Shown: piece after piece, positions 7,856 to 16,330 of the stretch
How positions within the stretch are numbered: the stretch's first letter is position 1
Layout of the letters: each line of letters opens with the position of its first letter
Source of the DNA: Actinacidiphila alni
GTDB taxonomy: Bacteria; Actinomycetota; Actinomycetes; Streptomycetales; Streptomycetaceae
Direction of reading: 5' to 3'
Assembly: GCF_900112845.1 (NCBI RefSeq)
Contig: NZ_FONG01000011.1
Span: 1-64,000 of the forward strand
DNA: 64,000 nucleotides
Position numbers and translations under genes: made by a program
Notes under the pieces: model-generated
Database searches by the model: none
What the model was told of the DNA's origin: nothing
Seen by the model: only the letters and a program-made list of their open reading frames with translations

Positions 7856-8463
7856 CCCGCCTGCTGGAGGCGCACGACTTCGAGGTGGTGGCGGCGGTCG
7901 GCGACCCGGAGGCGCTGTCGCGGGCCCTGGCCGAGGAGGACGTGGACGTCGCCGTCGTCGACGTCCGGATGCCCCCCACCTTCAGCAACGAGGGCCTGGT
8001 GGCCGCGCTCGCCGCCCGCGAACGCCGCCCCGGCCTGCCGGTGGTCGTCCTCAGCCAGTACGTGGAGCAGCTCTACGCGCGGGAGTTGCTCAGCTCCGGC
8101 GAGGGCGCGATCGGCTACCTCCTCAAGGACCGGGTCGGCAATGTGCCCGACTTCGTGGACGCGGTGCGCCAGGTCGCCAGGGGCGCGACCGTGCTGGACC
8201 CGAAGGTGGTCTCGGCGATGGTCTCCCGGCTGGGCGGCAGCGGTCCCGTCTCCCGGCTGACCCCGCGCGAGCGCGAAGTCCTCTCCCAGATGGCCCAGGG
8301 ACGTTCCAACGCGGGCATCGCCGCCGCCCTCGTCGTCACGGAGAACGCGGTGAGCAAACACATCAACAGCATCTTCGGCAAGCTCGACCTGCCGACCGCC
8401 ACGGACGACAACCGCCGGGTGCTCGCGGTCCTTGAGTATCTGCGCACCGAGGAGTCGTCCTAG
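7807..8463 (+). CDS. LuxR-family response regulator (NarL type)
   Basis: 218 residues from GTG 7807, with GGAGG a few bases upstream inside the kinase gene. The receiver domain has the acidic pair Glu7-Asp8, the phosphoacceptor Asp52 (VVDVRMPP) and the conserved Lys in YLLKDRVG. The C-terminal HTH is LTPREREVLSQMAQGRSNAGIAAAL. It pairs with the overlapping kinase and most likely controls the adjacent ABC transporter operon. Confidence 0.93.
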   Translation: MRVVIAEDLALLRDGLTRLLEAHDFEVVAAVGDPEALSRALAEEDVDVAVVDVRMPPTFSNEGLVAALAARERRPGLPVVVLSQYVEQLYARELLSSGEGAIGYLLKDRVGNVPDFVDAVRQVARGATVLDPKVVSAMVSRLGGSGPVSRLTPREREVLSQMAQGRSNAGIAAALVVTENAVSKHINSIFGKLDLPTATDDNRRVLAVLEYLRTEESS

Positions 8464-8582
8464 GCCGTGCGCCCGCACTCCCCCGCGAGGTCCGTCCCGT
8501 GCGGGGCGCCCCACGCGCACCCCCGGCACCTCAACCACCGTGCGCGTGACCGGAGTCGCACCCTCCGTGCGCGAACTGTCCC

Positions 8583-8588
8583 TACACT
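8583..8588 (+). promoter_or_regulatory. Possible -10 element for the lipoprotein gene
   Basis: TACACT fits the TANNNT -10 pattern and lies 37 bases before the ATG at 8626. No convincing -35 was seen, so this is tentative. Confidence 0.35.
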
Positions 8589-8625
8589 GTGCGGATTGCT
8601 CACCGACGGGGAGGACCACGGCCGC

Positions 8626-9213
8626 ATGCGCCGCACCACCGCACTCACCACCACCTTGCTCGCCCTCGCGCTCGCCGGTACGGCGCTGGCGGGCTGTTCG
8701 TCGTCCGACGACAAGTCCGACGCCTCGGACAAGCCGTCGGGGCAGGCGTCGGGTCAGGCGTCGGGTCAGGCGTCGGCCTCGACGCAGCCGACCGGCTCCG
8801 CCGCCGCGCCGACGACGACGGCCGCGACCGTACCGACGAGGTCGGGCAACGGGCGGCTCGACTACACCGGGGACGCCTCCGGCACCGCGGTGTTCACCGG
8901 CGCGATCTCCTGCGAGGTCGTGGCGGGCAAGCTGATCGGGGTGACCGCGCCCGACAAGACCGACGCGTCGGCGCCCCGCTACCCCACCTTCATCGCGACG
9001 ACCGCGGGTCCGCAGAAGCTGGCGCTGCTCGACATCTCGGCCGAGCAGAGCTTCAGCAGCCGCCAGTCGGGCACCGTGTCCGGCGGCAAGAGCGGCGGGA
9101 CGTGGAAGGTGACGGTCAAGGACCTGGTCATCGAGGCCGGCATGACGGGCGGCAGCGGCCAGAAGGTCACCGTCAACGGCTCGCTGACCTGCACCAAGAC
9201 CACCGGTCACTGA
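8626..9213 (+). CDS. Secreted lipoprotein of unknown function
   Basis: 195 residues. It has a twin-Arg-like basic start (MRRTT), a hydrophobic segment and a lipobox (LAGC), so the mature protein would be lipid-anchored at Cys23. A Ser/Gly/Gln/Ala-rich linker follows, including three tandem SGQA units encoded by a 12-bp DNA repeat at 8737-8772. The C-terminal domain of about 120 residues is predicted beta-rich and contains two conserved-looking cysteines (ISCEV and LTCTK), which could form a disulfide. I do not recognise the domain. The gene has its own promoter region and is not clearly part of the two-component operon. Confidence 0.85.
   Translation: MRRTTALTTTLLALALAGTALAGCSSSDDKSDASDKPSGQASGQASGQASASTQPTGSAAAPTTTAATVPTRSGNGRLDYTGDASGTAVFTGAISCEVVAGKLIGVTAPDKTDASAPRYPTFIATTAGPQKLALLDISAEQSFSSRQSGTVSGGKSGGTWKVTVKDLVIEAGMTGGSGQKVTVNGSLTCTKTTGH
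8737..8772 (+). repeat. 12-bp coding repeat (three copies)
   Basis: Units TCGGGGCAGGCG, TCGGGTCAGGCG and TCGGGTCAGGCG encode SGQA three times in the lipoprotein linker. The unit is a multiple of three, so slippage would alter linker length without breaking the frame. Confidence 0.85.
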
Positions 9214-9229
9214 GCCCCGGTCGCGACGG

Positions 9230-9264
9230 CGGCCCCGTACCCGCGGGAAGCGGGCGCGGGGCCG
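9230..9264. terminator. Hairpin terminator between convergent genes
   Basis: CGGCCCCG (9230-9237) pairs with CGGGGCCG (9257-9264), with further internal GC pairing. It lies just after the lipoprotein stop and before the converging helicase stop. Confidence 0.65.
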
Positions 9265-9310
9265 TCAGCGTCGAGCGGCCGACCGCCGGCCGCCGGTCTT
9301 CGGCCCTCAG

Positions 9311-9331
9311 CTCTCAGCTCTCAGCTCTCAG
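9311..9331. repeat. 7-bp tandem repeat at the helicase 3' end
   Basis: Three exact copies of CTCTCAG (9311-9317, 9318-9324, 9325-9331) preceded by a degenerate copy (CCTCAG). The helicase stop codon, on the minus strand at 9328-9330, lies inside the last copy. Repeat number changes would therefore alter the sequence directly after, or at, the stop. Confidence 0.8.
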
Positions 9332-12234
9332 CCGACCGATGAATACGCCACCACGCCGCGTCGCAGCCCGTCGACGGCCTTGCGGGCGTTGCGCCGGACG
9401 GGGCTGCCCTCGGGCGCCGCGTCGCTGATCTGCCCGAGCACATCGATGAGTTGCTTGCACCAGCGCACGAAGTCACCCGCGGGCATGTCGGCGTCGGACA
9501 GCACCGAGTCGAGGCCGTGGCCGGACGCCCAGCGGTAGGCGGGCCAGGCGAAGCCGAGATCGGGCTCGCGCTGACCGACGCCCTCGGCCTGGTTGATCCG
9601 GTGCGTCTCCTCCAGCGCGTCCAGCCGGCCCCAGATCCTGACCATCTCGCCGAGCGCCGCCTTGGCGTTGCCGGTCGGCAGCTTCGGCGCGACCGCGTCG
9701 TCGGACTGCCGGGTCTCGTAGACCAACGCCGAGGCGCACGCCGCCAGTTCGGCCGGGCCGAGCCCGTCCCAGACGCCCTCGCGCAGGCATTCACTGGCCA
9801 GCAGGTCCAACTCGCCGTAGAGCCGGGCCAGCCGCCGTCCCTCGGGCGTGACCTTCTCGCCCTCCAGATAGCCCAGTTCGGACAGCAGCGCGCAGATCCG
9901 GTCGAAGGTCCTGGCGATGGTGTTGGTGCGGCCCTCGATCCGCCGCTCCAACTGCTGGGTGTCGCGCCGCAGCCGGTGGTAGCGCTCCGCCCAGCGGGCG
10001 TGGTCCTCGCGCTCCTCGCAGCCGTGGCAGGGGTGCGCGCGGATCGCGGCGCGCAGCCGCGAGATCTCGGTGTCGTCGGCCGCCGCGGCCCGCTGCTTGC
10101 GGTGCCGCGCGGGCGCCGACCAGCCCGCCGTGCCCGCCTTGGAGCGCATGGCCGAGGCCAGGTCGCGCCGCGACTGCGGGCTGCGCGGATTGAAGGACTT
10201 GGGGATCCGCATCCGGTCGAGCGCCTCGACGGGCACGGGGAAGTCCATCTGTCCGAGTCGCTTGACCTGCCGCTCGGCGGTCAGCACCAACGGGCGCGGC
10301 CCGTCGGCGAATTCCTCGTTGCGATGCGGGTGGCCGTTGGACCGGCCGGCCGGGACCCCGGGTTCCAGCACCAGCGCGAGACCGGCGTACTTCCCCGCGG
10401 GCACATGGATGATGTCGCCCGGCTTGAGCTTCTCCAGCGCGCCCGAGGCCGCCGCGCGGCGCTGCATCGCGCCCTGCCGGGACAGCTCCGCCTCGCGTTC
10501 CTTCAGCTCGCGGCGCAGCCGCATATAGGCGTCGAAGTCGCCGAGGTGACAGGTCATCGACTGCTTGTAGCCGTCGAGCCCCTCCTCATTGCGCTGCACC
10601 TGCTTGGAGATGCCGACCACCGAGCGGTCGGCCTGGAACTGCGCGAAGGACGTCTCCAGCAGCTCCCGCGAACGGTGCCGCCCGAACTGCCCGACGAGAT
10701 TGACCGCCATGTTGTACGACGGCTTGAAGGACGACCGCAGCGGATACGTACGGGTGCCGGCCAGGCCCGCGACCGCGCCCGGGTCGAACCCGCGCTGCCA
10801 CAGCACCACGGCGTGGCCCTCGACATCGATGCCGCGCCGCCCGGCGCGGCCCGTGAGCTGGGTGAACTCGCCGGGGGTGATGTCGGCGTGGGTCTCGCCG
10901 TTCCACTTCACCAGCTTCTCCAGCACCACCGAGCGGGCCGGCATGTTGATGCCGAGCGCCAGCGTCTCGGTGGCGAACACCGCCTTGACCAGGCCCTTGA
11001 CGAACAGCTCCTCCACGACCTCCTTGAAGGTCGGCAGCATGCCCGCGTGGTGGGCGGCGATCCCGCGCTCCAGGCCCTCCAGCCACTCGAAGTAGCCGAG
11101 GACGTGCAGATCCTCGTCCGGGATGGCGCGGGTGCGCTCCTCGACGATGGCCCGCACCTGGGCCCGCTTGTCCTCGGTGTTCAGCCGCAGGCCCGCGTAC
11201 AGGCACTGCTGCACCGCGGCCTCGCAGCCGGCCCGGCTGAAGATGAAGGTGATCGCGGGCAGCAGTCCTTCGTTGTCCAGCCGGTCGATGACCTCGGCGC
11301 GGCTGGGCGTCCAGACCCGGCTGCGGGCGCGTCGTTCGCGCTCCCGGTCCGCCTCCCGGCCGCGCTTGGCCCGGGGGTGGTAGCTGCGCTGGTTCTCCAT
11401 CCGCGCGAGCCGCTCCAGGTCCGCGTTGACCTCGCGGCGGCCCCTGCCCCGGCCGTCGGGGCCGGCGGACTTCTCCTCGAACAGGTCGTACAGCCGGCGG
11501 CCGGCCAGCACGTGCTGCCACAGCGGGACCGGCCGGTGCTCGGAGACGATGACCTCGGTGTCGCCGCGTACAGTGTCCAGCCAGTCGCCGAACTCCTCGG
11601 CGTTGGACACGGTCGCGGACAGCGAGACCAGGGTCACCGACTGCGGGAGGTGGATGATCACCTCTTCCCAGACGGCGCCGCGGAAGCGGTCGGACAGGTA
11701 GTGCACCTCGTCCATCACCACATAGCCGAGGCCGTCGAGGGCGGCGGAGCCCGCGTACAGCATGTTCCGCAGCACCTCGGTGGTCATGACGATCACCGGG
11801 GCGTCGCCGTTGACGCTGTTGTCGCCGGTCAGCAGGCCGACCTTCTCGGCGCCGTAACGCTTGGCGAGGTCGCTGTACTTCTGGTTGGACAACGCCTTGA
11901 TCGGCGTGGTGTAGAAGCACTTGCGGCCCTCGCGCAACGCGAGGTGGACGGCGAATTCACCGACGATGGTCTTGCCCGAGCCGGTCGGCGCGGCGACCAG
12001 GACGCCGCTGCCGCCCTCCAGCGCACGGCACGCCTCGATCTGGAAGGGGTCGAGGCCGAATTCGTACATCTCGCGGAACTGCGCGAGAGCCGTCGCGTTC
12101 TCCGTGGCGCGGCGGCGGCTGGCGGCGAAGCGCTCGGCCGGCGACATCGCGTCGAACGCCGCTTCGTCGGCCGCCGTGCCGTCCGCGGGCGTCCCGCCCG
12201 GTGACATCTCGTGTGGGGACATCTCTTCGGTCAT
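9328..12234 (-). CDS. helY: DEAD/DEAH-box superfamily II helicase (HelY/Ski2-like)
   Basis: 968 residues from ATG 12234 (GGAG 5 bases upstream). Helicase motifs in order are Walker A VAAPTGSGKTIVGEF, DEVH box YVVMDEVHYLSD, motif III LSATVSN, and a C-terminal RecA domain with GINMPARSVVLEKLVKW and motif VI TGRAGRRGIDVEGH. A long C-terminal helical region related to Ski2/Mtr4 (DSHCT-like) follows, including a CHGCEER cysteine cluster. The family is probably involved in RNA or DNA unwinding; the substrate is not established. An Ala/Pro-rich N-terminal extension precedes the core. The gene is last in the long minus-strand series headed by the paf/tat genes, but a hairpin at 12370-12391 separates it from the lipid kinase. 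Confidence 0.93.
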   Translation of the reverse strand: MTEEMSPHEMSPGGTPADGTAADEAAFDAMSPAERFAASRRRATENATALAQFREMYEFGLDPFQIEACRALEGGSGVLVAAPTGSGKTIVGEFAVHLALREGRKCFYTTPIKALSNQKYSDLAKRYGAEKVGLLTGDNSVNGDAPVIVMTTEVLRNMLYAGSAALDGLGYVVMDEVHYLSDRFRGAVWEEVIIHLPQSVTLVSLSATVSNAEEFGDWLDTVRGDTEVIVSEHRPVPLWQHVLAGRRLYDLFEEKSAGPDGRGRGRREVNADLERLARMENQRSYHPRAKRGREADRERERRARSRVWTPSRAEVIDRLDNEGLLPAITFIFSRAGCEAAVQQCLYAGLRLNTEDKRAQVRAIVEERTRAIPDEDLHVLGYFEWLEGLERGIAAHHAGMLPTFKEVVEELFVKGLVKAVFATETLALGINMPARSVVLEKLVKWNGETHADITPGEFTQLTGRAGRRGIDVEGHAVVLWQRGFDPGAVAGLAGTRTYPLRSSFKPSYNMAVNLVGQFGRHRSRELLETSFAQFQADRSVVGISKQVQRNEEGLDGYKQSMTCHLGDFDAYMRLRRELKEREAELSRQGAMQRRAAASGALEKLKPGDIIHVPAGKYAGLALVLEPGVPAGRSNGHPHRNEEFADGPRPLVLTAERQVKRLGQMDFPVPVEALDRMRIPKSFNPRSPQSRRDLASAMRSKAGTAGWSAPARHRKQRAAAADDTEISRLRAAIRAHPCHGCEEREDHARWAERYHRLRRDTQQLERRIEGRTNTIARTFDRICALLSELGYLEGEKVTPEGRRLARLYGELDLLASECLREGVWDGLGPAELAACASALVYETRQSDDAVAPKLPTGNAKAALGEMVRIWGRLDALEETHRINQAEGVGQREPDLGFAWPAYRWASGHGLDSVLSDADMPAGDFVRWCKQLIDVLGQISDAAPEGSPVRRNARKAVDGLRRGVVAYSSVG

Positions 12235-12369
12235 CTTGACTCCGAGCCTACCCGCAGGCACCGACACACCACGTGATCTTTTCCTCCGCCTTACCCGCCG
12301 CGGACCCCGGCGGCCGGGTCCCGGGCCGGCCCGCCGACCAGCCGGTACGGGCGACGGCCCGGCCCGGAA

Positions 12370-12391
12370 CGGCACGGACATGCCCGTGCCG
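12370..12391 (-). terminator. Hairpin after the lipid kinase gene
   Basis: CGGCACGG (12370-12377) and CCGTGCCG (12384-12391) form an 8-bp stem with a 6-base loop, two bases after the lipid kinase stop codon. It may separate that gene from the helicase gene downstream. Confidence 0.55.
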
Positions 12392-12393
12392 GC

Positions 12394-13290
12394 TCAGGCC
12401 AGCAGCCGTACCGCCTTGGGCACCGTCTCCGCGACCAGCGGCAGCGGGCCGACCCGCTCGCCGTCCGCGTAGCCGGTCACGTCCTGCGCCGGGTCGACGT
12501 CGAGCCGGACGCGGGCCGCGCGGCGCATCGTGACCACCGGGTGGCCGGTGTGGGTGCCGCGGTAGACGCGCGGGAAGACCCGCAGCAAGGTGGCGCGGCT
12601 GCACGGGCCGACCACGCACACGTCGAACCGCCCGTCGTCCATCGCCGCGTCCGCGCAGATCCGCATGCCGCCGCCGTACGAGGAGCCGTTGCCGACCGCG
12701 ATCAGCGTGGCGTCGATCCGTTCCTCCGGCCCGTCGTCGAAGGTCACCCGGAACGGGATCGGCCGCAGCGCCGCCAGTTCCGCGACCATCGCCAGGTCGT
12801 AGCGGAAGCGGCCGACGGGCCAGGTCATGCGGTTGCCGCGGTCGTTGACCCGCGAGTCGAAGCCGGAGGCGAGCACCGTGCCGAACCAGCGGTCGCCGAT
12901 CCGGCCGAGGTCCAGCGCCCGGTCCCGGCCGTCCCGCAGCGCCGCCGCGATCGCCGTGCCCGCGGCGGCCGGGTCGCGGACCGGCAGGCCGTTCACCCGG
13001 GCGAAGTCGTTGCCGGTGCCGACCGCGACCACACCGAGCGGGGTGCCCGTCCCGGCGACGGCCTGGAGCGCGAGCGAGACCATGCCGTCGCCGCCGACCG
13101 CGACCAGCGCCCCGGTGCCGTCCGCGACGGCCGACCGGGCCCGGTCCAGCGCGTCGGCCGCGTCCTCGCCGACGACGGTACGGACGCCGAAGCCGGCCGC
13201 GCGCAGCGCCTGAGCGGCGGGCTGCGCGGCCCGCGCGCCCCGGCCGCGTCCGGCGACGGGATTGACGAAGAGGGTGATCTCGCTGGTCAC
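12394..13290 (-). CDS. Diacylglycerol/lipid kinase family protein
   Basis: 298 residues from a GTG start. Motifs of the DAGK catalytic domain (NAD-kinase/DgkB fold) are clear: FVNPVAGRGRG near the N-terminus, the nucleotide-binding VAVGGDGMVSLAL (about residues 61-73) and VAVGTGNDFARV. The C-terminal beta-sandwich includes GNGSSYGGGMRICADAAMDDG. It should phosphorylate diacylglycerol or another lipid at the inner membrane face. It lies 56 bases downstream of tatC on the same strand, an arrangement common around tatAC in actinobacteria. Confidence 0.93.
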   Translation of the reverse strand: MTSEITLFVNPVAGRGRGARAAQPAAQALRAAGFGVRTVVGEDAADALDRARSAVADGTGALVAVGGDGMVSLALQAVAGTGTPLGVVAVGTGNDFARVNGLPVRDPAAAGTAIAAALRDGRDRALDLGRIGDRWFGTVLASGFDSRVNDRGNRMTWPVGRFRYDLAMVAELAALRPIPFRVTFDDGPEERIDATLIAVGNGSSYGGGMRICADAAMDDGRFDVCVVGPCSRATLLRVFPRVYRGTHTGHPVVTMRRAARVRLDVDPAQDVTGYADGERVGPLPLVAETVPKAVRLLA

Positions 13291-13346
13291 GCGCGGACCC
13301 TACCCGACCGGCGGCACGCCGTCACCCGGCCGGCCGGGGTCTCGCG

Positions 13347-14276
13347 TCAGGTGGCGTCGTCGTAGCCGTCGTCGAGGCGCTCGCCGGTCCTGTCCTGGTA
13401 CGGCTCGGCGGTGATCTGCTCGGGCACGTGGTCCAGGGTGGACGCCTCGTCCGGGTCGAGCGAGAAGTCCGGGTCGGCCTCGCGGCGGCGCTTGCGGCGG
13501 TTGTCGTTGAAGAAGCAGACGCCCATCGCCAGGAAGTACAGCACCACGATCGGCGCGGCGAGCAGGCACATCGTGAGCGGGTCGCCGGTGGGGGTGGCGA
13601 CGGCGGCGAAGACGGTGATGCCGATCACCATGCCGCGCCACCAGCCGAGCATCCGGCGTCCGCTGACCAGGCCGGTGAAGTTGAGCAGCACCAGCACCAG
13701 CGGCAGTTCGAAGGCGAGGCCGAAGACGATGACCATACGGACGACGAGGTCGAGGAAGTCGTCCAGCGCCAGCAGGTTGGTGGTGTCGTCCGGGACGAAG
13801 CCGATCATGATCTTGGCGGTCTGCGGCAGGATCGCGTACGCCAGCAGGGCGCCCGCGAAGAACAGCGGGACGCCCGCGGCGACGAAGCCCAGCGTGTAGC
13901 GCTTCTCGTTGCGGTGCAGACCGGGCGCGAGGAAGGCCCAGAGCTGGTAGAGCCAGACCGGCGAGGACACCACGATGCCGGCCATCAGCGAGACCTTGAG
14001 CGCGATGGAGAAGCCGCCGAGCAGACCGTTGACGGTCATCTGGGCGCAGGGCTGGCCGTTCTTCTGGTGGGTCGCGCCGTCCACACAGCCGACCGACTTC
14101 AGGATCGGGTGCTGGAAGAAGTGGATGATGTCCTTGTAGACGAAGGCCGCCACGATCGTGACGACCAGAATCGCCAGGACCGACTTGGCCAGCCTGTTGC
14201 GCAGCTCACGCAGGTGGTCCGCGAGGGGCATCCGCCCCTCGGGGTCCTTCTCCTGCTTGCGGGCAGTCTTGAGCAC
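13347..14276 (-). CDS. tatC: Sec-independent protein translocase subunit TatC
   Basis: 309 residues from GTG 14276. It has the N-terminal cytoplasmic motif MPLADHLRELRNRL and six transmembrane helices typical of TatC, with the conserved SPVWLYQLWAFLAPGLHRNEKR region and an acidic residue in the FGLAFELPL helix. TatC recognises the twin-Arg signal peptide. A charged 60-residue C-terminal tail (NDNRRKRRREADPDF onward) is longer than in E. coli but usual in actinobacteria. tatA lies 74 bases upstream in the same orientation. No tatB is visible in the window. Confidence 0.96.
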   Translation of the reverse strand: MLKTARKQEKDPEGRMPLADHLRELRNRLAKSVLAILVVTIVAAFVYKDIIHFFQHPILKSVGCVDGATHQKNGQPCAQMTVNGLLGGFSIALKVSLMAGIVVSSPVWLYQLWAFLAPGLHRNEKRYTLGFVAAGVPLFFAGALLAYAILPQTAKIMIGFVPDDTTNLLALDDFLDLVVRMVIVFGLAFELPLVLVLLNFTGLVSGRRMLGWWRGMVIGITVFAAVATPTGDPLTMCLLAAPIVVLYFLAMGVCFFNDNRRKRRREADPDFSLDPDEASTLDHVPEQITAEPYQDRTGERLDDGYDDAT

Positions 14277-14350
14277 CCACGTCCTCGTCTCGTGCGGCAG
14301 CCGCCGCCTCGCGGCCGGCTTCGTCCTTCAGCAGAGGGGGTCAGGCCGGA

Positions 14351-14626
14351 TCAGCCCTGCGTACGGTCCGCGGGCTCGGCGACCGGACGGGCACTGGTGG
14401 TGTCGCCGGGCGCGGCCTGGATCGTACGGGGAGCGGCCGTCTCCTGCGGCGCGGCGGTGGACTCCGCGGTGGCGTCGTCGTTCTTCATCGCCTTGGCCTC
14501 GCTCTTCAGGATGCGCGCCGACTTGCCGAGGGACCGGGCCATGTCGGGCAGCTTCTTCGCGCCGAAGAGCAGGACGACGACGAGAAGGATGAGGACGATC
14601 TCCAGGGGCTTGAGATTGCCGAGCAT
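14351..14626 (-). CDS. tatA: Sec-independent protein translocase subunit TatA
   Basis: 91 residues. A single N-terminal membrane helix (EIVLILLVVVLLFGAKKLP) is followed by the amphipathic helix DMARSLGKSARILKSEAK and a flexible Ala/Thr-rich acidic tail, the canonical TatA layout with the FGxKKLP hinge. It forms the translocation pore with TatC encoded just downstream. A TACGAT -10-like element lies upstream at 14736-14741. Confidence 0.95.
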   Translation of the reverse strand: MLGNLKPLEIVLILLVVVLLFGAKKLPDMARSLGKSARILKSEAKAMKNDDATAESTAAPQETAAPRTIQAAPGDTTSARPVAEPADRTQG

Positions 14627-14735
14627 AAAATGTCTACCTTCTCACCGGTGGGCGGCGTGTTCCTGCCTGCCTCCGCATCAGCTTCGGCAGGTGCCCGGCG
14701 GTTCGGACAGGTGCCCGGCCGCCGCGCTGGCTGTG

Positions 14736-14741
14736 ATCGTA
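14736..14741 (-). promoter_or_regulatory. Possible -10 element for tatAC
   Basis: Minus-strand TACGAT matches the TANNNT pattern and lies about 110 bases upstream of the tatA start, within the 234-base gap that precedes it. The -35 is unclear. Confidence 0.35.
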
Positions 14742-14860
14742 GCGTGCACCGGTGAATGCCGGGCAATGCCCCGGAATCCGTCCGGTTGCGAGCCCTCGCC
14801 GCGCTGTTTGGTACGGGCCGCCCGGTCAGCGTACCCCGCGTGAGCGGGGTCGCGGCAGGC

Positions 14861-15064
14861 TCAACCCCGGGAGATCTGCCCGGCGCGCTCGGCCAGCGGG
14901 CGCGCGGCGCGCTGCATCCGGTCGCTCGCGGCGGCCAGTGCGGCGGTGCTCGCGGCCACCTGACGGGCCAGTTCCCGCACGGCGGCGAAGACCCGGATCG
15001 CGAGCACCCCGAGCACCAGGAGTCCCGCGGTCGACAGGCCGACGTACAAGTAGAGCCACCACAT
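14861..15064 (-). CDS. Small membrane protein
   Basis: 67 residues. One N-terminal transmembrane helix (LYLYVGLSTAGLLVLGVLAIRVFA) is followed by an Ala-rich amphipathic helix (ELARQVAASTAALAAASDRM), probably cytoplasmic and coiled. It sits between tatA and the pafC-linked genes on the same strand with only 21 bases to the upstream gene, so it is probably cotranscribed with pafBC. No function can be assigned. Start at ATG 15064. Confidence 0.75.
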   Translation of the reverse strand: MWWLYLYVGLSTAGLLVLGVLAIRVFAAVRELARQVAASTAALAAASDRMQRAARPLAERAGQISRG

Positions 15065-15085
15065 GGGCCGCGAGCCTACCGCTTC

Positions 15086-15346
15086 TCAGTGACCGTGCAG
15101 GCGCATCGTACTGACGCCGCCGACGGTGAGGAGTTCGACGATCCGCTCGCCGGCCGGCTTGCGGACGGCGGTGTCGCACTCGGGACAGGTGAAGGAGTAG
15201 AAGGTGGTGCGGGCCGAGGCGCCGATGGCCAGCCGCAGGGCGGTCGCGGACAGTTCGAAGCTGGAGCGGCAGTGCGGGCAGCCGGCCCGGAAGAGCACGG
15301 GGGCGGGCAGGGGCGTGGGCGCGCAGCCGGAAGCCGTGGCCGTCAT
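15086..15346 (-). CDS. Small protein with two CxxC motifs (zinc-ribbon-like)
   Basis: 86 residues from ATG 15346 (GAGG upstream). Two CxxC pairs, CPHC near residue 24 and CPEC near residue 54, are spaced as in a zinc ribbon. A short segment between them (SFELSATALRLAIGA) may be helical. The gene starts 12 bases after the pafC stop and probably belongs to the pafBC operon. A role in nucleic-acid or protein binding is only inferred from the metal-site pattern. Confidence 0.78.
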   Translation of the reverse strand: MTATASGCAPTPLPAPVLFRAGCPHCRSSFELSATALRLAIGASARTTFYSFTCPECDTAVRKPAGERIVELLTVGGVSTMRLHGH

Positions 15347-15358
15347 CGTGATGTCCTC

Positions 15359-16315
15359 TCACTCCCCGTAGGCGGCGAGCGCCAGTACGGCCGCGTCGCG
15401 TGCGTCGGCGGCCAGTTCGGCGGGCGAGACGATCCGGCCGTCCCGGCCGAGGCGCAGCGCCAGCCGCCGCAGCGAGCCGGGGTCGGGGGTGCGCAAGGTG
15501 ATGCGCAGGCCGCCGTCGGGCTGCTCCTCGGCGCTGTCGTGCGGATAGTATTCCGCGACCCAGCGCCCGCCGGGGCCGACTTCGATCACGACCTCCGGGT
15601 CGTCGCCCGCGGGCTGCACCAGGCCCTGCGACAGGTCGCGCGGCTCGATCCGCGGCGGGTCGGCGGGCTCGTCGAGCAGCCGGATCTCCTCGACGCGGTC
15701 CAGCCGGAAGGTGCGGCGGTCCTCCGAGAGGCGGCACCAGCCCTCGAAGTAGGTGTGCCCGACGGCGAACAGACGGATCGGGTCGACCTCACGCTCGGTC
15801 AGGGCGTCCCTGGCGGGCGAGTAGTAGCGCATCCACAGCCGGCGCCGCTCGGTGATGGCCCGGTCCACGGTGGCGAAGACGCTGCCCTCGGACTCGAAAG
15901 TCACCGACAGCCGGGCGCTGGCGCCCGCCGCCTCGCCCGCCGCGGCCTCCAGCTTGGCGCCGGCCCGCAGCAGCGCCTGCCGGTCGCTGTCGCGCAGCCC
16001 CGGCAGATTCGCCACCGCGCGGGCGGCCACCAGCAGCGCGGTGGCCTCGTCGGCGGCCAGCCGAAGCGGCTGCGCCACGTCGTCGGCGGTGCCCGGATTG
16101 TGCCACCAGATCCGCTCGCCGTCGGTGTCGATGTCCAGCAGGTCGCCGCCGCGGAAGCTGGTGCCGCACAGCGGCAGCACATTGAGGTCCCCGATCAGCT
16201 CGGCCTCGGTCACCCCGAACGCCCGCGCCACCTCGCTGACCCGCGCCCCGGGCCGCTCCCGCAGATACGTCACGAGGGACAGCATCCGCCGCGTCTGGTC
16301 GATCGCGTTGCTCAT
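15359..16315 (-). CDS. pafC: WYL-domain transcriptional regulator PafC
   Basis: 318 residues. The N-terminal winged HTH (RRMLSLVTYLRERPGARVSEVARAFGVTE) is followed by a WYL domain (about residues 150-220; core RRLWMRYYSPARDALTEREV and YFEGWCRLSEDRRTFRLDRV) and a C-terminal WCX extension. It starts 15 bases after pafB. In mycobacteria PafB and PafC form a heterodimer that activates LexA-independent DNA-damage genes. The name refers to association with pafA, which is also nearby here. Confidence 0.93.
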   Translation of the reverse strand: MSNAIDQTRRMLSLVTYLRERPGARVSEVARAFGVTEAELIGDLNVLPLCGTSFRGGDLLDIDTDGERIWWHNPGTADDVAQPLRLAADEATALLVAARAVANLPGLRDSDRQALLRAGAKLEAAAGEAAGASARLSVTFESEGSVFATVDRAITERRRLWMRYYSPARDALTEREVDPIRLFAVGHTYFEGWCRLSEDRRTFRLDRVEEIRLLDEPADPPRIEPRDLSQGLVQPAGDDPEVVIEVGPGGRWVAEYYPHDSAEEQPDGGLRITLRTPDPGSLRRLALRLGRDGRIVSPAELAADARDAAVLALAAYGE

Positions 16316-16330
16316 GAGTTCGAGCCCCCC

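Noticed and set aside
9451..12204. A 917-codon plus-strand frame opposite the helicase
   Set aside because: It is antisense to all helicase motifs; frame openness is due to base composition.
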